DNA of 64,000 nt from Oreohelix idahoensis (GCA_024509875.1 JAMPIV010014144.1:62001-126000), one strand, 5' to 3'; shown: positions 22,288 to 33,197, counted from the stretch's first letter. Numbers and translations: made by a program. Notes: generated from the letters alone by a model not told the origin.

Positions 22288-24190
22288 TTTTATCAAAGTT
22301 CCTATAGTTACTAGACCCAAAATAATGATGACAATTAAATTGCCTCCAGTTCTTTGAAGAAGAACCGTTACGTGATGGACGCTTTTGGTATTGTCCACAA
22401 TCACGATTATCTTTTCTAGCAAATTTGAAATTATTTTTCCTGTAGCAATGTGCTTAACATCATACTGACTGAGCTGAGTACGATGGGTACTAAAAGTTTT
22501 GTTTTCTTTTACCAACTTATCAGAAATTTGAGAAGTCGATGCACGGTTTTTCTGAGGAATCTTGTCATGACATTTATCATAGTCATCACCGTGATCCAAA
22601 AGACTGACACTTAATTTACTTTTGTTAGCCTGACGCCAACTCCCATTTGAGGCAATATCGTTACCACGTGGGAAACCATATTTTCCACGAAACGACTTGT
22701 TCACATATTGTTTAGTTTTACTATGAGCATTGAGTGCCTGTCGCTGGCTCTTTGCATTTGTAGCATATTGATCCTTAGCTTTATATCTAAATCCATTCAC
22801 CTTATTAGCAGACAACATTTTATTGTTCAAAACAATATCTAATAACCCATCAATTCTGTTGCGAAGTTTTGTAATTTCTACTTCTGCAACAGCTTTCTCT
22901 CTAGAAACAGCTTTATGAACTCTCTCGTTGACTTTAACATGAAGTCTGTTGCAATCTAACCTTAAGTCCTCTAATTGTGAAGTTAGAGTCTTCTCTTTAA
23001 CTATTCTATCTCTAAGATCCAATCTCAACTTTTCCTTTTGAGATGTGGTTTCTAAAACCTTAGCTTTCTCTTGAACAAGTTCAGGTCTGAGTGCTTCCAT
23101 AGCACTATGATGAGTAGTCAAAAGTTCATAAATTTTTCCATCCTTTTCTTTATTAGCTTCCAACTGTGTTAACTCCAGTTGTAGTGACTGAATCTCACTG
23201 TCCTTTTTATTCTTAAACACCTTAATCTCCTCCAGAGATTCCATACTCTTCTTTATAGCAGTACTTCCCAGAAGATTCACTTCATTACTTAATTCCGGAA
23301 TTGTTCCTTCATAAGACTTCTTGTCTTGTCTGGCCTGAGCTTTTAATTTGCAACAAATATCTTGCGCACTAGCAAGTTCTAAGTTTGCTTTATGTAAGTC
23401 ATCTTCATGTCTCTTAGCTTTAGTCTTTAATTTCTCATAGTCCATTTTGACTTAATTTAGCTCACTAATAAGAGACTGTTCTTTACAAAGAAGATTGTTC
23501 TTCATTGAGCTCACTTCATCTTCCAGTTCCTTTTTCTCCATGAGTAATCTTTCAATATTTTTTTGTTTTTCCTCAGTCACTTTCTCCTGTTGACACAGAA
23601 CCTTTCTGAGTCCTTGATTACCCGATCAAGCTCTGTTACTCTTTTATCTAGAACTTTCATGTTCTGCTCCATCGTAATTTGCTTAGTAATCTTTTCTTTC
23701 AAAAGAGTTACCTCATCTTCTAACTCCTTCTTTTGTCTAAGGGAGAATTCACCAAATTTCTTATTATCCGCTATCAATTCCGTCACCTTACTCTTCAATG
23801 TAACATTTTCACAACTCATTTCTGAGAACTTCTTCACATTCTGCCTTTTTAACTGTTGTTGCTCATCAGTAATAGCTTTCTTGTCATCCTGAAGATCATT
23901 TATCGTTTTCTTCAACACATCCAACTCAACAACATTACCTTCATCATAAAAGAGTGTGGATAGTGATTTAGAAAGTCTAACTACTCTATCTTTAGAATAG
24001 CCATTTCTATAATTATATACAGCATATTCTCTAAGACCCTCACTCGCCTGAAGTAGGAAATGCTCTGTGGCATAATCCTCACAGTCTTCACCAAATAAAT
24101 GTAATTTTTTTCTTCCTTTCTGAAGAAAATGATGCACAATAATATCTGACCTTATGTCTGACATTATGTCTGATAATGTGAGATCAGTAA
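22288..24190 (-). pseudogene. E4 Gag-like coiled-coil protein, main part
   Basis: Minus strand; start about 24175 (MSDIRSDIIVHHFLQKG). The N-terminus HFLQKG..LHLFG..CEDYATEHF keeps the spacing of the YFIEQG..LG..........A motif of autonomous Gag. A very long heptad-rich, Lys/Glu-rich region follows (about 24000-22860), then RIDGLLDIVLNNKM, identical in E5, a basic region with SFRGKYGFPRG, and the start of the Asn-rich tail, which continues at 6822. The capsid-like block of E1-E3 is absent; coiled coil takes its place. At least two frameshifts (near 23580 and 22440) and a stop near 23455 break the frame. No protease or pol follows. Function inferred only: a structural protein co-assembling with the Gag of a helper. 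Confidence 0.8.
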
Positions 24191-24414
24191 CCTGAAATAT
24201 TAAATAAATTACCTTATCCCACTTCAATGGGAGACAAGTCTTCAATGTTAGACTTGTATACCCAGTTCAGTTTATTTCACTCTCTTTGAGAGTCAAGTCT
24301 TAATCAAAGACCTTGTATGGTTACCTTGTTTCATCATAATAATACATGACCAAGTATATGTATGTAGACTGTGTATGACAATAATAAATACAAAGACAAA
24401 GATACAGAACAACA

Positions 24415-24434
24415 ACCGAAAACGTTCGCAGAAG
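24415..24434 (-). promoter_or_regulatory. Leader motif shared by E1, E3 and E4
   Basis: Minus strand TTCTGCGAACGTTTTCGG. The same word is at 19861-19880 (E3, minus) and 27858-27874 (E1, plus). In E1 and E4 it lies about 245 nt upstream of the gag start. Confidence 0.5.
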
Positions 24435-24707
24435 TCAAATAAGCAGTACAGCGAAACTAAGGAAAATGTTACAAAAATGTGTAATGATGACTGCAAAAAG
24501 TAAACAAGACAAATGGCAACACTGTTATAAACACCAAATGTGTAAAGAAATAAATTAAAGGAAGGAGAGACGAACAGATACAAACAAAACAAATCGTAAA
24601 TTAAAGAATGGAAAAAATAACGAAAACAACACTAACTAATCTCGTCACAGCTAAACGTAAATAGCAACAATTGTCGCTAGCAAATCCCAATTAAGGAAAT
24701 TTGCAGT

Positions 24708-24790
24708 CCCTACAGAAAACGCTCTCAATAGATAACCTCTATTACGTGGTATTATCTAAAGGAGTCACCTTACCCAACCAGCCCGCTGAA
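24708..24790 (-). ncRNA. Candidate conserved leader RNA structure, E4 copy
   Basis: Minus strand GCGGGCTGGTTGGG ... stem TAGATAA / loop TACCACGTAATAGAGG / stem TTATCTA ... GAGCGTTTTCTGTAGGG. The 7-bp stem is perfect. Confidence 0.5.
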
Positions 24791-25453
24791 AACAACAGAA
24801 AAATACACCACAATATTACAAATAACATATAACATTGCATATAATGAAATGTGTTGCAAACAAATTTTAGTTACAAATTACAATATAGTAACTCTCTTGT
24901 TCTTTGTCAACACCGGAGTACAATGACAAGCGCGCAATGATTGTCAGATCCACAATAACATGTAGTGGTCTCCAGGAACATAAAGTCACTATGACCTTCT
25001 CGATGAATAGTTGAGACTTGAGGCCCAATGTTGAAAAAGTTCGTAGACGGTATTGTTTACCAAAATACTTGATCTCAAATATGTGACTTGATCGCTCAGA
25101 CGTTGAAAAGTCTTTGCCTGTAACGGTAAACAATCAGCGGTACTGTTTACTAAAAGACTTGACTTGTGTAGCTGTAACGTGTAAACAACCAGCGATACTG
25201 TTTACAGTAAGGAATCGACTTGTGTGCAGCTGTGGTCCACGTAGCAATATTGTATAGATGTTAACTCCAGTACTTGTACCAACTGTAACACTGCTAACAC
25301 TGTTTATGTGGGTAAAATAGTCGATGACCTAATTCTACTGTCCTGTGTAGCCAAAACTTGAAAATGTAGAGTACTACGGATGTGTGTTATCATCAGATGT
25401 AAACCTCGATCGTTCCCATCTGTAGCATCAACCAAAATTGAAGCAGTAAAGCC

Positions 25454-25471
25454 CACGGAACTGGCCTACCA
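25454..25471 (-). promoter_or_regulatory. E4 primer-binding site (putative)
   Basis: Minus strand TGGTAGGCCAGTTCCGTG, four nt inside the LTR boundary. Confidence 0.55.
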
Positions 25472-25475
25472 GTTA

Positions 25476-26750
25476 TGTTGCGTGGCTATTTCTAGTTCAA
25501 TTTCCACTAGTAATGTTACTGCCAGGAATGTTAGCTGGTTTGTTTCTGCGTGTTGCAGATGTTGATGTGTAGTTGACAATCTGGGTCACTCACGCTGACA
25601 GCATACATGGTTCTTGTACGATGATGAGGATGAAGAGACATGGGTGTGCAGAGACGCGAATGTGTTTAGGCTCATATGTAGTTGTACAAACACCCAGTCA
25701 CACTCGTACTACAGTCAATGATGGTTGGAACTACTTGTGATGGTTCATACATTTATTGACAGGACTAACATGTAGAATCACACAGGAACAGTCAATGTAA
25801 ACAAGTTCATGTACATCATGTCAATGGAAATCGCTTGGTACATATCAAGCAGTCTAATACTTGTGAACATTCAAATATGCGGGCATGTCACTAGTGATAT
25901 GTTCGTTTAATGTGCAGTTCATAATGCCGCTCTGGTATCCCTGACTGAACGCGTCAGATACCTTAATAACTCCGTCATCCAATGGACGAGCCCTTAACTC
26001 ACGTAATCCTATTACCAGGGCCGTCGTACACCTTGGCATAACACGCCAATCATATCTGTACATGCGGTAGAATAGTTGCCATTACACAGACCTGACGATG
26101 ACGTCATCTGTGCATTCTTCATTAAGCAGGTTGCATGAATCATGCTTTAATGTTTGTGTAGATATACCGCCAACCTGCGTTTCCACCATATATAACTTCG
26201 TCACTGGACTTCTGATCATATAAGACAAATAGTCTTGAATAGCTACCTTGAGCACAAATATAAGTTCTGCTTTACAGGAATCGTGAACTGTTCTCACAGC
26301 TAGGTAAGCCTTTACCAAATTCTGTCACCGAATACATAATAATGGCAAAGTCGGTGTTACCTTGAAACGAATCCTCAGAACACAATAATAACACTGTCGT
26401 CCTTCCTGACGCACAGAAAATCCCTGGGAGGAAAACTGCCAACGCAGTCACTTCGAAGATTTTCCTTCCCCCAGAATACAATGGACATACATCGTCCTAC
26501 AGAAGCCAGATAGCAACCCTACCCTCACGGAAGTCTAATTTTGCGCGTAACGACTGCGCATGGCATATAGCCCAGAACTGTTTTACCTTTGACCCAAAAG
26601 GTCAAACACAATGAATGAACAAACAAGGGAGATAACCCCTAATCAACCTGACACAGCAAAGTTAAGACATAGTCACCTTAACTTTGACCAGGGTGAAAAT
26701 CATACAACCATTAAATTGACATTTGAAACTCCATCAAAAAGGCCGCAACA
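25476..26750 (-). repeat. E4 5' LTR
   Basis: 1275 bp, partner of 5015-6289; followed by the ATTAT duplication at 26751-26755. Confidence 0.92.
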
Positions 26751-27149
26751 ATTATCTTACAAGTTCATGATGTCAAGCCAAGTCTCACAGTGTTCCCTGT
26801 ACGAGTCGTATGTACACAAGTGTTTTGCAAGTCGACGTCATATATTATGTTCAAGAGTTCCAGTGTTCCTGTACTTTTTGTGGGCAAACTTATGATGTCA
26901 GCACCCGATGTCTGGAGTTGCGTTTGAAAGCAGCCGCTACCTCGGAGTTCCAGTGTCGATCACCTTTGGACTTCTTCACACGGGATTAGCTATGTTCATC
27001 GTTGTTGCTGTTGTGGACGCCGGGATTTTTTCATTTTGAAAGATAAGGAGCTGTTTGTTTTTGTAAACTGTGCCTCTGTGTAGTTGATTAAGCCTTCCTC
27101 AAAACTTACACTATTGTATCCTCGTTTATATGTTATATGTATCATATTT

Positions 27150-27235
27150 CAGCGGACAGGTTGGTTGGAGACTTACGTAGGATATATCCCACTTCACCGA
27201 GGGCTTACGTAAGCGTTCTATGGGGACTGTTTGTC
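27150..27235 (+). ncRNA. Candidate conserved leader RNA structure, E1 copy
   Basis: CAGCGGACAGGTTGGTTGG followed by stem CTTACGTA (27172-27179), a 26-nt loop, stem TACGTAAG (27206-27213), then CGTTCTATGGGGAC. The stem sequence is unlike E3/E4 but its place, the upstream GGTTGG block and the downstream GCGTT block agree. Confidence 0.45.
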
Positions 27236-27477
27236 TAAGTTCATGTCGAAAAAGATCCCTGATATAATTCTGGGCATACTCTGTTTACGCCGAATTCAGT
27301 CATTATTATAATTGTTTAGGTGTGACGAAATTTCTCAATGTTGTTTTCGTTATATTTTTCTCAGTTCCTTAGTTTTTTTTATTAATTTATTTGTGATTGT
27401 CTGCCTTCTCTTCCTATCGTTTAGTTCTATACAAATTTTTCATTTATACACTGTGTTGTCGTTTGTACTGTATACTT

Positions 27478-27778
27478 CTTCTTCTTCGTTCGCCCTGAAA
27501 AGGACGGTGGTTGCGTTGTGTCTGTTTACAACGTAGCTGTGATATCTGCACCTTTTGGTCGACACATCCGACTTCTGCACGGCATTTTTTAGGACCGGGT
27601 TTGCCTTCCCATTGCGATCCGTGCTCGCTCAGCCAGCCTGCACTGCTGCAGACTGTTTCCAGGACCACCACGTGGAGGTGGAGCACGGTCTTGACCAGCT
27701 CTGGTTCGCTGGTCCTGACGCAGGCAGTCAAGCTATGAGTCGCTGACTGCGGTCTCTATTGCTGCGTCTTGAGGTCCC
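27478..27778 (-). mobile_element. 301-bp short retroposon with (GAA)n tail
   Basis: GC-rich insert in the E1 leader with a perfect 12-bp duplication GTACTGTATACT (27466-27477, 27779-27790). On the minus strand it ends in CAGGGCGAACGAAGAAGAAG, a (GAA)n tail like that of LINE L4. No full protein recognised. It is either a SINE using the L4 machinery or a short LINE 3' end. Confidence 0.8.
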
Positions 27779-28102
27779 GTACTGTATACTATTCGCAGCT
27801 GTCGTTGCAAGCTTTGCAATATTTTTCACTTTATTTCTGCTTTTTACTTTAGTTGATTCCTGCGAACGTTTTCATTTGTTCTTTTTATCTTGTCTTTGTC
27901 TTTCTTGTTTGTATTATCCATTTTGTCATACACTGTCAATATTATAATGCACAATAGATATATAGGTGATTAATTAAATTATTAATAGTTAAGGTAATTA
28001 TACAGGTTCTAGATTAAGGACTTGTCACCTACTGAGTTGGGATAAAGTAGTTTCTCAAGTAATATATTTACACAAGGTATCTATCTCATATAATACAGCA
28101 TT

Positions 28103-29821
28103 ATGTCTACTTTGGATTATTTCATTGAACAAGGGAGATCCCTTGGAATGATTAATGAGGAAGTAAGAGAATTTGCACTTGCTGAATATGCCAAGGCGCA
28201 GAAGGCTGAAGAAAAGAGACAGAAAATGGAAGGTGAAAATATGAAATTGCAAATGCAGGCAGAAGAAAGAAAATTTCAAATGGAAATAGAAAAACAGAAA
28301 TTAGAAGCTGAAGAGAGAAAAAATCAACAGCAAATGTAAATGGAGGCTGAAAAACAGAAAATGGAAAAACAGAAATTAGAAGCTGAAGAGAAAAAAAATC
28401 AATAGCAAATGCAAATGGAGGCTGAAAAACAGAAAATGGAAATGGAAAAACAGAAATTAGAAGCTGAAGAGAGAAAAATTCAACAGCAAAGAGAGGCTGA
28501 AAATAGAAAAATCCAAAAGCAAATAGAGGCTGAAAAGCAGAAAATAGAAATGGAAAAACAAAAACTTCAGATACAAGCTGAAGAAACCCAAAGACTACAC
28601 GAGAAAAGAGTCTTAGCTATGGAGCTGGAGAAAATAAAGGTAGTGAATATGGGTAATACTAAAAATGAGACAATTAATCAAACAACTTCTAATAAGGCAA
28701 ATACTAAACCTCATGATATTAAATTACTTGCTTTCAACCCTGCCAACGACGATATCTCATTCTTTCTAAATAGATTTGAACTTTCATGCGAATCTCATTA
28801 GATAGACAAGACGCAATATGTTGCACAACTTATGAACATACTTAAGGGTGAAGCTTTGAATTCTATAAGTATGATGGAAGGTCCTGACAAGTATAACTAT
28901 GATGTTGTCAGAGCGGCCTTATTAAAAAAATACCAACTAGATGAAGAAGGTTATCGCCTACGCTTTAAGTCTCTATTGCCAGAGACAGGGAAAGGTTTTT
29001 CAGACTTTATATCAATTATTCGCCTTACGTTTTCACGTTGGGTTGAACTTTCAAAAACTCAACACACATATGAAGCCCTTATGGACTTACTGCTTCGTGA
29101 CAAAGTTATGTCGTCAGTGAATAAATCTTTTCTTTCCTTTCTACATGAGCTAAAACCTCCAAATTTGAAAGAGATGGAACAATACTGTTGCCAATATGTC
29201 ACGGCACATCCAAATGTAACGGTTAGCAATTCTAAAGTCGAAGAAGGTTTACCTGTGGCTTCAGCAATGCCATATGGTCCTAATTTTCGACGCAAATTTC
29301 AAAATGCTCAGCGCAACTTTGGTAGAAGGGATAATCGTAATTTTGGACAGAACCAAGGGGGTCCATCACGTATTGATTCTTCTTCAAGGAAATGGAGGCA
29401 GTTTAACGGTCGTCAACATTTTAGTTCCAACAATTATGGAAATTTTCGTAGGGGTAACTTCAATAGAAACTATCAACCCTATAATAATTTGTCTCGGATA
29501 CAACAAAACCCATTTAATAGATATTCTGATCAAAGGGGAAATAGTAATCGCGACAATGCAAACTGGGGTTCAAATCAGAACAATAGTTTCAATAGAGCAA
29601 ATAACAATGCTCCCAACAGAGATAATAGCCGCGATAGATCGCAATACGACGGTAGATCTCCAAATGATAGATCGTATCGCCATGCTAACTCTGCTCAACT
29701 AGAATCCCAGGGTGTTAATGATCAAGGTAACAATAATAATAGTGTCTCTAATGTTACTGCTTGCTCTGCTTTCGATTTCGAGAGAGCATCTCAGTGCCCG
29801 GGGTGCACAACCTTGTTCTAA
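28103..29821 (+). pseudogene. E1 gag
   Basis: ATG at 28103 opens MSTLDYFIEQGRSLG. A long Gln/Glu/Lys coiled coil of near-repeats (EKQKLEAEERKxQQQ, to about 28620) is followed by the capsid-like block (LLAFNPANDDISFFLNRFE, LLKKYQLDEEGYRLRFKSLLP, FSRWVELSKTQHTYEAL, CCQYVTAHP) and an Arg/Asn/Gly-rich tail to about 29700, then CPGC and CGH. The same frame is broken by stops near 28337, 28403, 28799 and 29819; three of the four sit where the repeats or E2 have CAA or CAG. No indel is needed, so this is a point-mutated but once open frame. Confidence 0.88.
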
Positions 29822-30352
29822 CCTAAAGCTATAACTACCTTGAGTTGCGGTCATCCTCTACCTGCTCTTCCTGTTGCAGCTGCGCATGACGGAAGAGGGT
29901 CTCTTATTCTACATAAGGGTTTCGTGAATAATGATCCAGTCTCAGTTCTTTTTTATTCTGGATGCACAACTGTTGGGATTAGACAGTCTTTAGTCCATCC
30001 ATCTTGCGCGACAGGTAATATGGTGAAATGTGTGACATTCGGTGGGACAGTCGAGACTTTTCCGACTGCCATAGTCCACATTGCCACACCGTTTTTCACT
30101 GGTTATATACACGCATGTTTGCTCAGAGTACCTATCGCCGACCTTACTGTCGGACAGATACATGGTGTAAAGGTTTGTACGCCGGTACAAATTGCTGCTT
30201 GGGAACGGCAACATCACCTTACTGATACAACCTTAACGGCTGTGCCAAAATCTTATCAAGTGATACATTCTGCTGATTTGGTGAAATCTTGCAGTATTGA
30301 TGATACGATTGTTCATCATAATAATTTTGGTGCTTCTTTTAGCCCAGTTTGA
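29822..30352 (+). pseudogene. E1 protease, active-site Asp lost
   Basis: In frame with gag. GRGSLILHKGFVNND, then LFYSGCTTVGIRQSLVHP aligns with LFDSGCPTIGVRQSLVDP of E3 and LRDSGSTTIGIRQTLVHP of E2. The catalytic aspartate of the DSG motif is tyrosine here. The second block PIADLTVGQIHG is kept. The frame stops at 30350. A retropepsin works as a dimer with one Asp from each chain, so this copy should be inactive. Confidence 0.85.
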
Positions 30353-30835
30353 CATACTTCAGTACGTCGGAACTCTAACTTTGATCCTTCTTTAACTACT
30401 ATTGTAGAAGAAGATCCTTCGATTTTGTTTGACACTAACTTCATCGCTACGACTGAATTTATATCCAGTCACGTTGATTGCAACTGCGTTGCTGCAATGC
30501 CTAGCGTTTTCTTTGCCACAGGTACGAACTTAATTGTTAGTACATATCTCTACCTTATGAATTTCTTTACTTTTCTTACTGGGCCGGTTAGCTCAGTATC
30601 TTCGTCTTTTACGACTTTTTGTCGTACTTACTGCTTTTCTTTTAAACTTCGACGTAGGTCCAAGTTTACTACTTGCTGCTTTTACATCTTTATTCTGTGT
30701 TTCTTGCTTTCTTCCTTGCCCAGTACTCAGGTTATGACTTCATTTGAGCCTGTGAGATCTACGCCATTGTCAACCTCATTTCCTTTGTCTTATGCAAAAT
30801 CTCATATTGTCAGCCATAATTACACTCTTACAGAC
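30353..30835 (+). other. E1 segment in place of integrase and RT N-terminus
   Basis: About 480 bp in which no integrase or RT motif is visible although E2 has about 2.2 kb between the same flanks. It can be read as part of an open frame (30425 onward) with Phe/Leu/Cys-rich stretches, but composition suggests non-coding pyrimidine-rich sequence. A deletion with filler or a decayed replacement is the simplest reading. Confidence 0.55.
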
Positions 30836-31761
30836 TTTTCTACACCTAGGGGTTTGTTCCAATGGAACTTCATGCCTTTCGGCCTTGTTAATGCCCCAGC
30901 TACTTTTTTACGCATGATGCGTCGTATCCTTTCACATCGTCCAGATGTTATTGCGTACTTGGACGATATTTGCCTTTTTAGTGATTCTTGGGAAGATCAC
31001 TTTCAAGGTCTTTCTGAACTTTTGTCTACTCTACGCTCTCATAATTTGACGGCAAAGCCTATGTTGGGTTTAGCGACATTTCTTTTTTGGGTCACTGGGT
31101 TGGTCAGGGTCTCTTGCGGATGGAGGACTACAACACTTCTAAAATTCTTAACATCACTACTCCTAAGACGAAGAAGCAAGTCCGTAGTCTCTTAGGTTTA
31201 ATCCAATTCTATGGAAGATTTATTCCAAATCTATCGTCAATCATGGCACCTCTCTCAACCTTATTGAAGAAGGGGTCACCTAATATGGTACACTGGTCCC
31301 CAGAATGCCAATCCTCATTAGACAAGATTAAGACACTATTTTCTTCTCATCCTATCTTAAGACTACCCACTGCAAATAAGACTTTTATTCTTCGCAGTGA
31401 CGCCTCATCAACAGGGATCGAGGCTTCATTGATGAAATAGTATTCTGAAACTTTGCATCCAGTGATGTATGTCTCTAGGAAGCTGACTGCAGCAGAACGG
31501 AATTACTCTGTACTAGACCGAGAATTATTAGCTATGGTCTGGGCGATTCTTGAACTTCAGAGAATCATTCTTGGCGCGCATTTCATAGTAGAAACCGACC
31601 AAAAAGCCCTCACAGCTATACAGAGTAAGGACTTGAAGAGCTCAAGATCCACTCGTTACGCTATTGCTCTACAGCCTTTTCACTTTTCAGTACGAGCTAT
31701 TCGAGGTTCGGATAATGTGATGGCAGACATACTGTCTCGATGCCCACATGATTCTACTTGA
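30836..31761 (+). pseudogene. E1 partial RT and RNase H
   Basis: Begins inside the RT palm at DFSTPRGLFQWNFMPFGL, keeps YLDDICLFSDSWEDH, shifts frame near 31065 where the KPSK region should be, then continues KKQVRSLLGLIQFYGRF, RSDASSTGIEA, a TAG at 31438, YSVLDRELLAMVWAI, ETDQKA and SDNVMADILSR. RNase H acidic residues are present. The fingers of RT, with the first catalytic Asp region, are absent, so no active polymerase is possible. Confidence 0.88.
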
Positions 31762-33197
31762 CTCTCATTTTCTAGATCTTCTTATAGATTTCGGGGTTAT
31801 TTATATACTCACGACGCTGTTGTACATTAACACTCTGTTAGTACATTTTTTATGACCCTGTTTAATTCATAATTCTAAATTAGTTTGTACTACTTTCTCT
31901 GTTACCTTTTCTAGTGTAACGGAGGAAGGTTTGATTATCACCATACATGGGCCGGAAGTTTACACAGCCACAGTTGGTAGGTTTACTGTAGAATTAGCTG
32001 TTGTATATCATAACATCTTACCTTTACCAAACAGAGTTTTTCATTTGTGTTTTTTTCACAGCGTATGCTTTGCTATGAGAGTCTCAGCTACTTTATTATA
32101 TGTTTGAGATTTTTACCATTGGAATTTTCGCAAGAATTGCCATTCCTGTGGAACCAGTTTGTCGCCTCTCTAGATGTTTTTGGGCTTCTGACTGACAGGA
32201 TGCTCATGGATCATTAGAATTTGTCGTTATATGGAACTTATTTGAGATAGTAGATAATATTGTATATGTATTTTACTATAATATAGCGTATTAGATAGTA
32301 TTATATTAGGATATGATGTAACTTCTTTATGATAATGCGTTGGTTCATCGTTATGCACCATTGCATTACTATATTGTTCGTATACTTCTGAGTTTTGAAA
32401 TGATGAACGTATTACTATGGGAATGATTATACTATTTTGACTTGATTAATCATTGCGATTCATTTAAATATTGTACTTTTTGAGAAATATGAAGACGTGA
32501 GAGAATGTTTTTTTTTCTGGCATTGTAATATTTTTTCTTTCTCGGCGCGTGATTGTGCGCTAGAGGTAATTGTATACGATATTGGTACTTTGAGAAGATT
32601 TTTTTTTTTGAGGTTGTGATGTATTTGTTCCTCACCCGACGCTTGATTGTGCGTCAGCTATAGCCATGTATAATGGTGTTGTATATTTTGATGTCCATTA
32701 TCAGCTCAACATTTGTACTCCATGAGCGTATTAACTTGGTTGTCATGTACATTAAGCTATTTTCTTTTTTTCTTTTTAGATGATAGCTAATTATTTGCTC
32801 TTTAATGTAGATTATCATTGTTTCTTGTAATCTATGCTATTGTACTATAATGGTATTCATTGATATAATGCATTGTTTTATGTGATTGTTTACCATGATA
32901 TATCATTATTTTCTCAATTCGTATTGCACTGCTTTCTTTCATTGCTGCTCACTCCTCTAGTATTTCATCTGGTCTTTGCCCTTTTCACTTATGATGTCAT
33001 AACTAGTCTATACTTTATATAATTCATATTTCTTTGAAGTTGTTGATCATCGTATGCTTATCTCATTATCCGTCTAGACTTTACTTCTTCTGTACTTTAC
33101 ACTTACTCCTATCACTTTTGTTCATGACTTAATATTATATATTCGTAGCTGTAGAAATTAGTATGCTATCGCCCTCTAATTTTTGTTTGATGTATTT
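31762..33197 (+). other. E1 3' untranslated region
   Basis: About 1.4 kb, AT-rich, no coding signal. Two related blocks near 32505-32545 and 32590-32660 share the words TTTTTTTCTGGCATTG/TTTTTTGAGGTTGTGAT and GATTGTGCG; a similar GGCATTGTAAT...GCGCTTGACTATGCG block is in the E5 3' region (55840-55890). Confidence 0.55.

Larger units (their letters stand above)
24191..25475 (-). other. E4 5' leader
   Basis: 1.28 kb from the LTR to the Gag-like start. Holds the candidate leader RNA (24708-24790), the GCGAACGTTTTCG motif (24415-24434) and three imperfect copies of a GGTACTGTTTAC..AAGACTTGA word at 25049-25205. Confidence 0.65.
5015..26750 (-). mobile_element. E4: gag-only LTR retrotransposon nested in E1
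   Basis: Two 1275-bp LTRs (5015-6289 and 25476-26750), starting TGTTGCGTGG and ending CCGCAACA on the plus strand, are flanked by the 5-bp duplication ATTAT (5010-5014 and 26751-26755). Orientation is minus because the Gag-like gene and the primer site read that way. Without the inserted E3 the element is about 6.27 kb. Its only coding region is a long coiled-coil Gag-like protein; from the gag stop to the 3' LTR there are only about 350 bp, so there is no room for pol. LTRs differ by about 15 substitutions and two indels. Confidence 0.9.
26756..28102 (+). other. E1 5' leader (distal part)
   Basis: Continuation of the E1 leader after the E4 insertion. It includes the candidate leader RNA (27150-27235), the word TTGTTTTCGTTATATTTTTC near 27345 that also occurs in the E3 and E4 leaders, a 301-bp short insertion, and the TCCTGCGAACGTTTTCAT motif at 27858. 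Confidence 0.65.

Noticed and set aside
30425..31195. A 256-codon frame with hydrophobic stretches as an env-like gene
   Set aside because: It lies upstream of RNase H, not after pol, has no signal or cleavage motif, and its second half is simply the RT frame.
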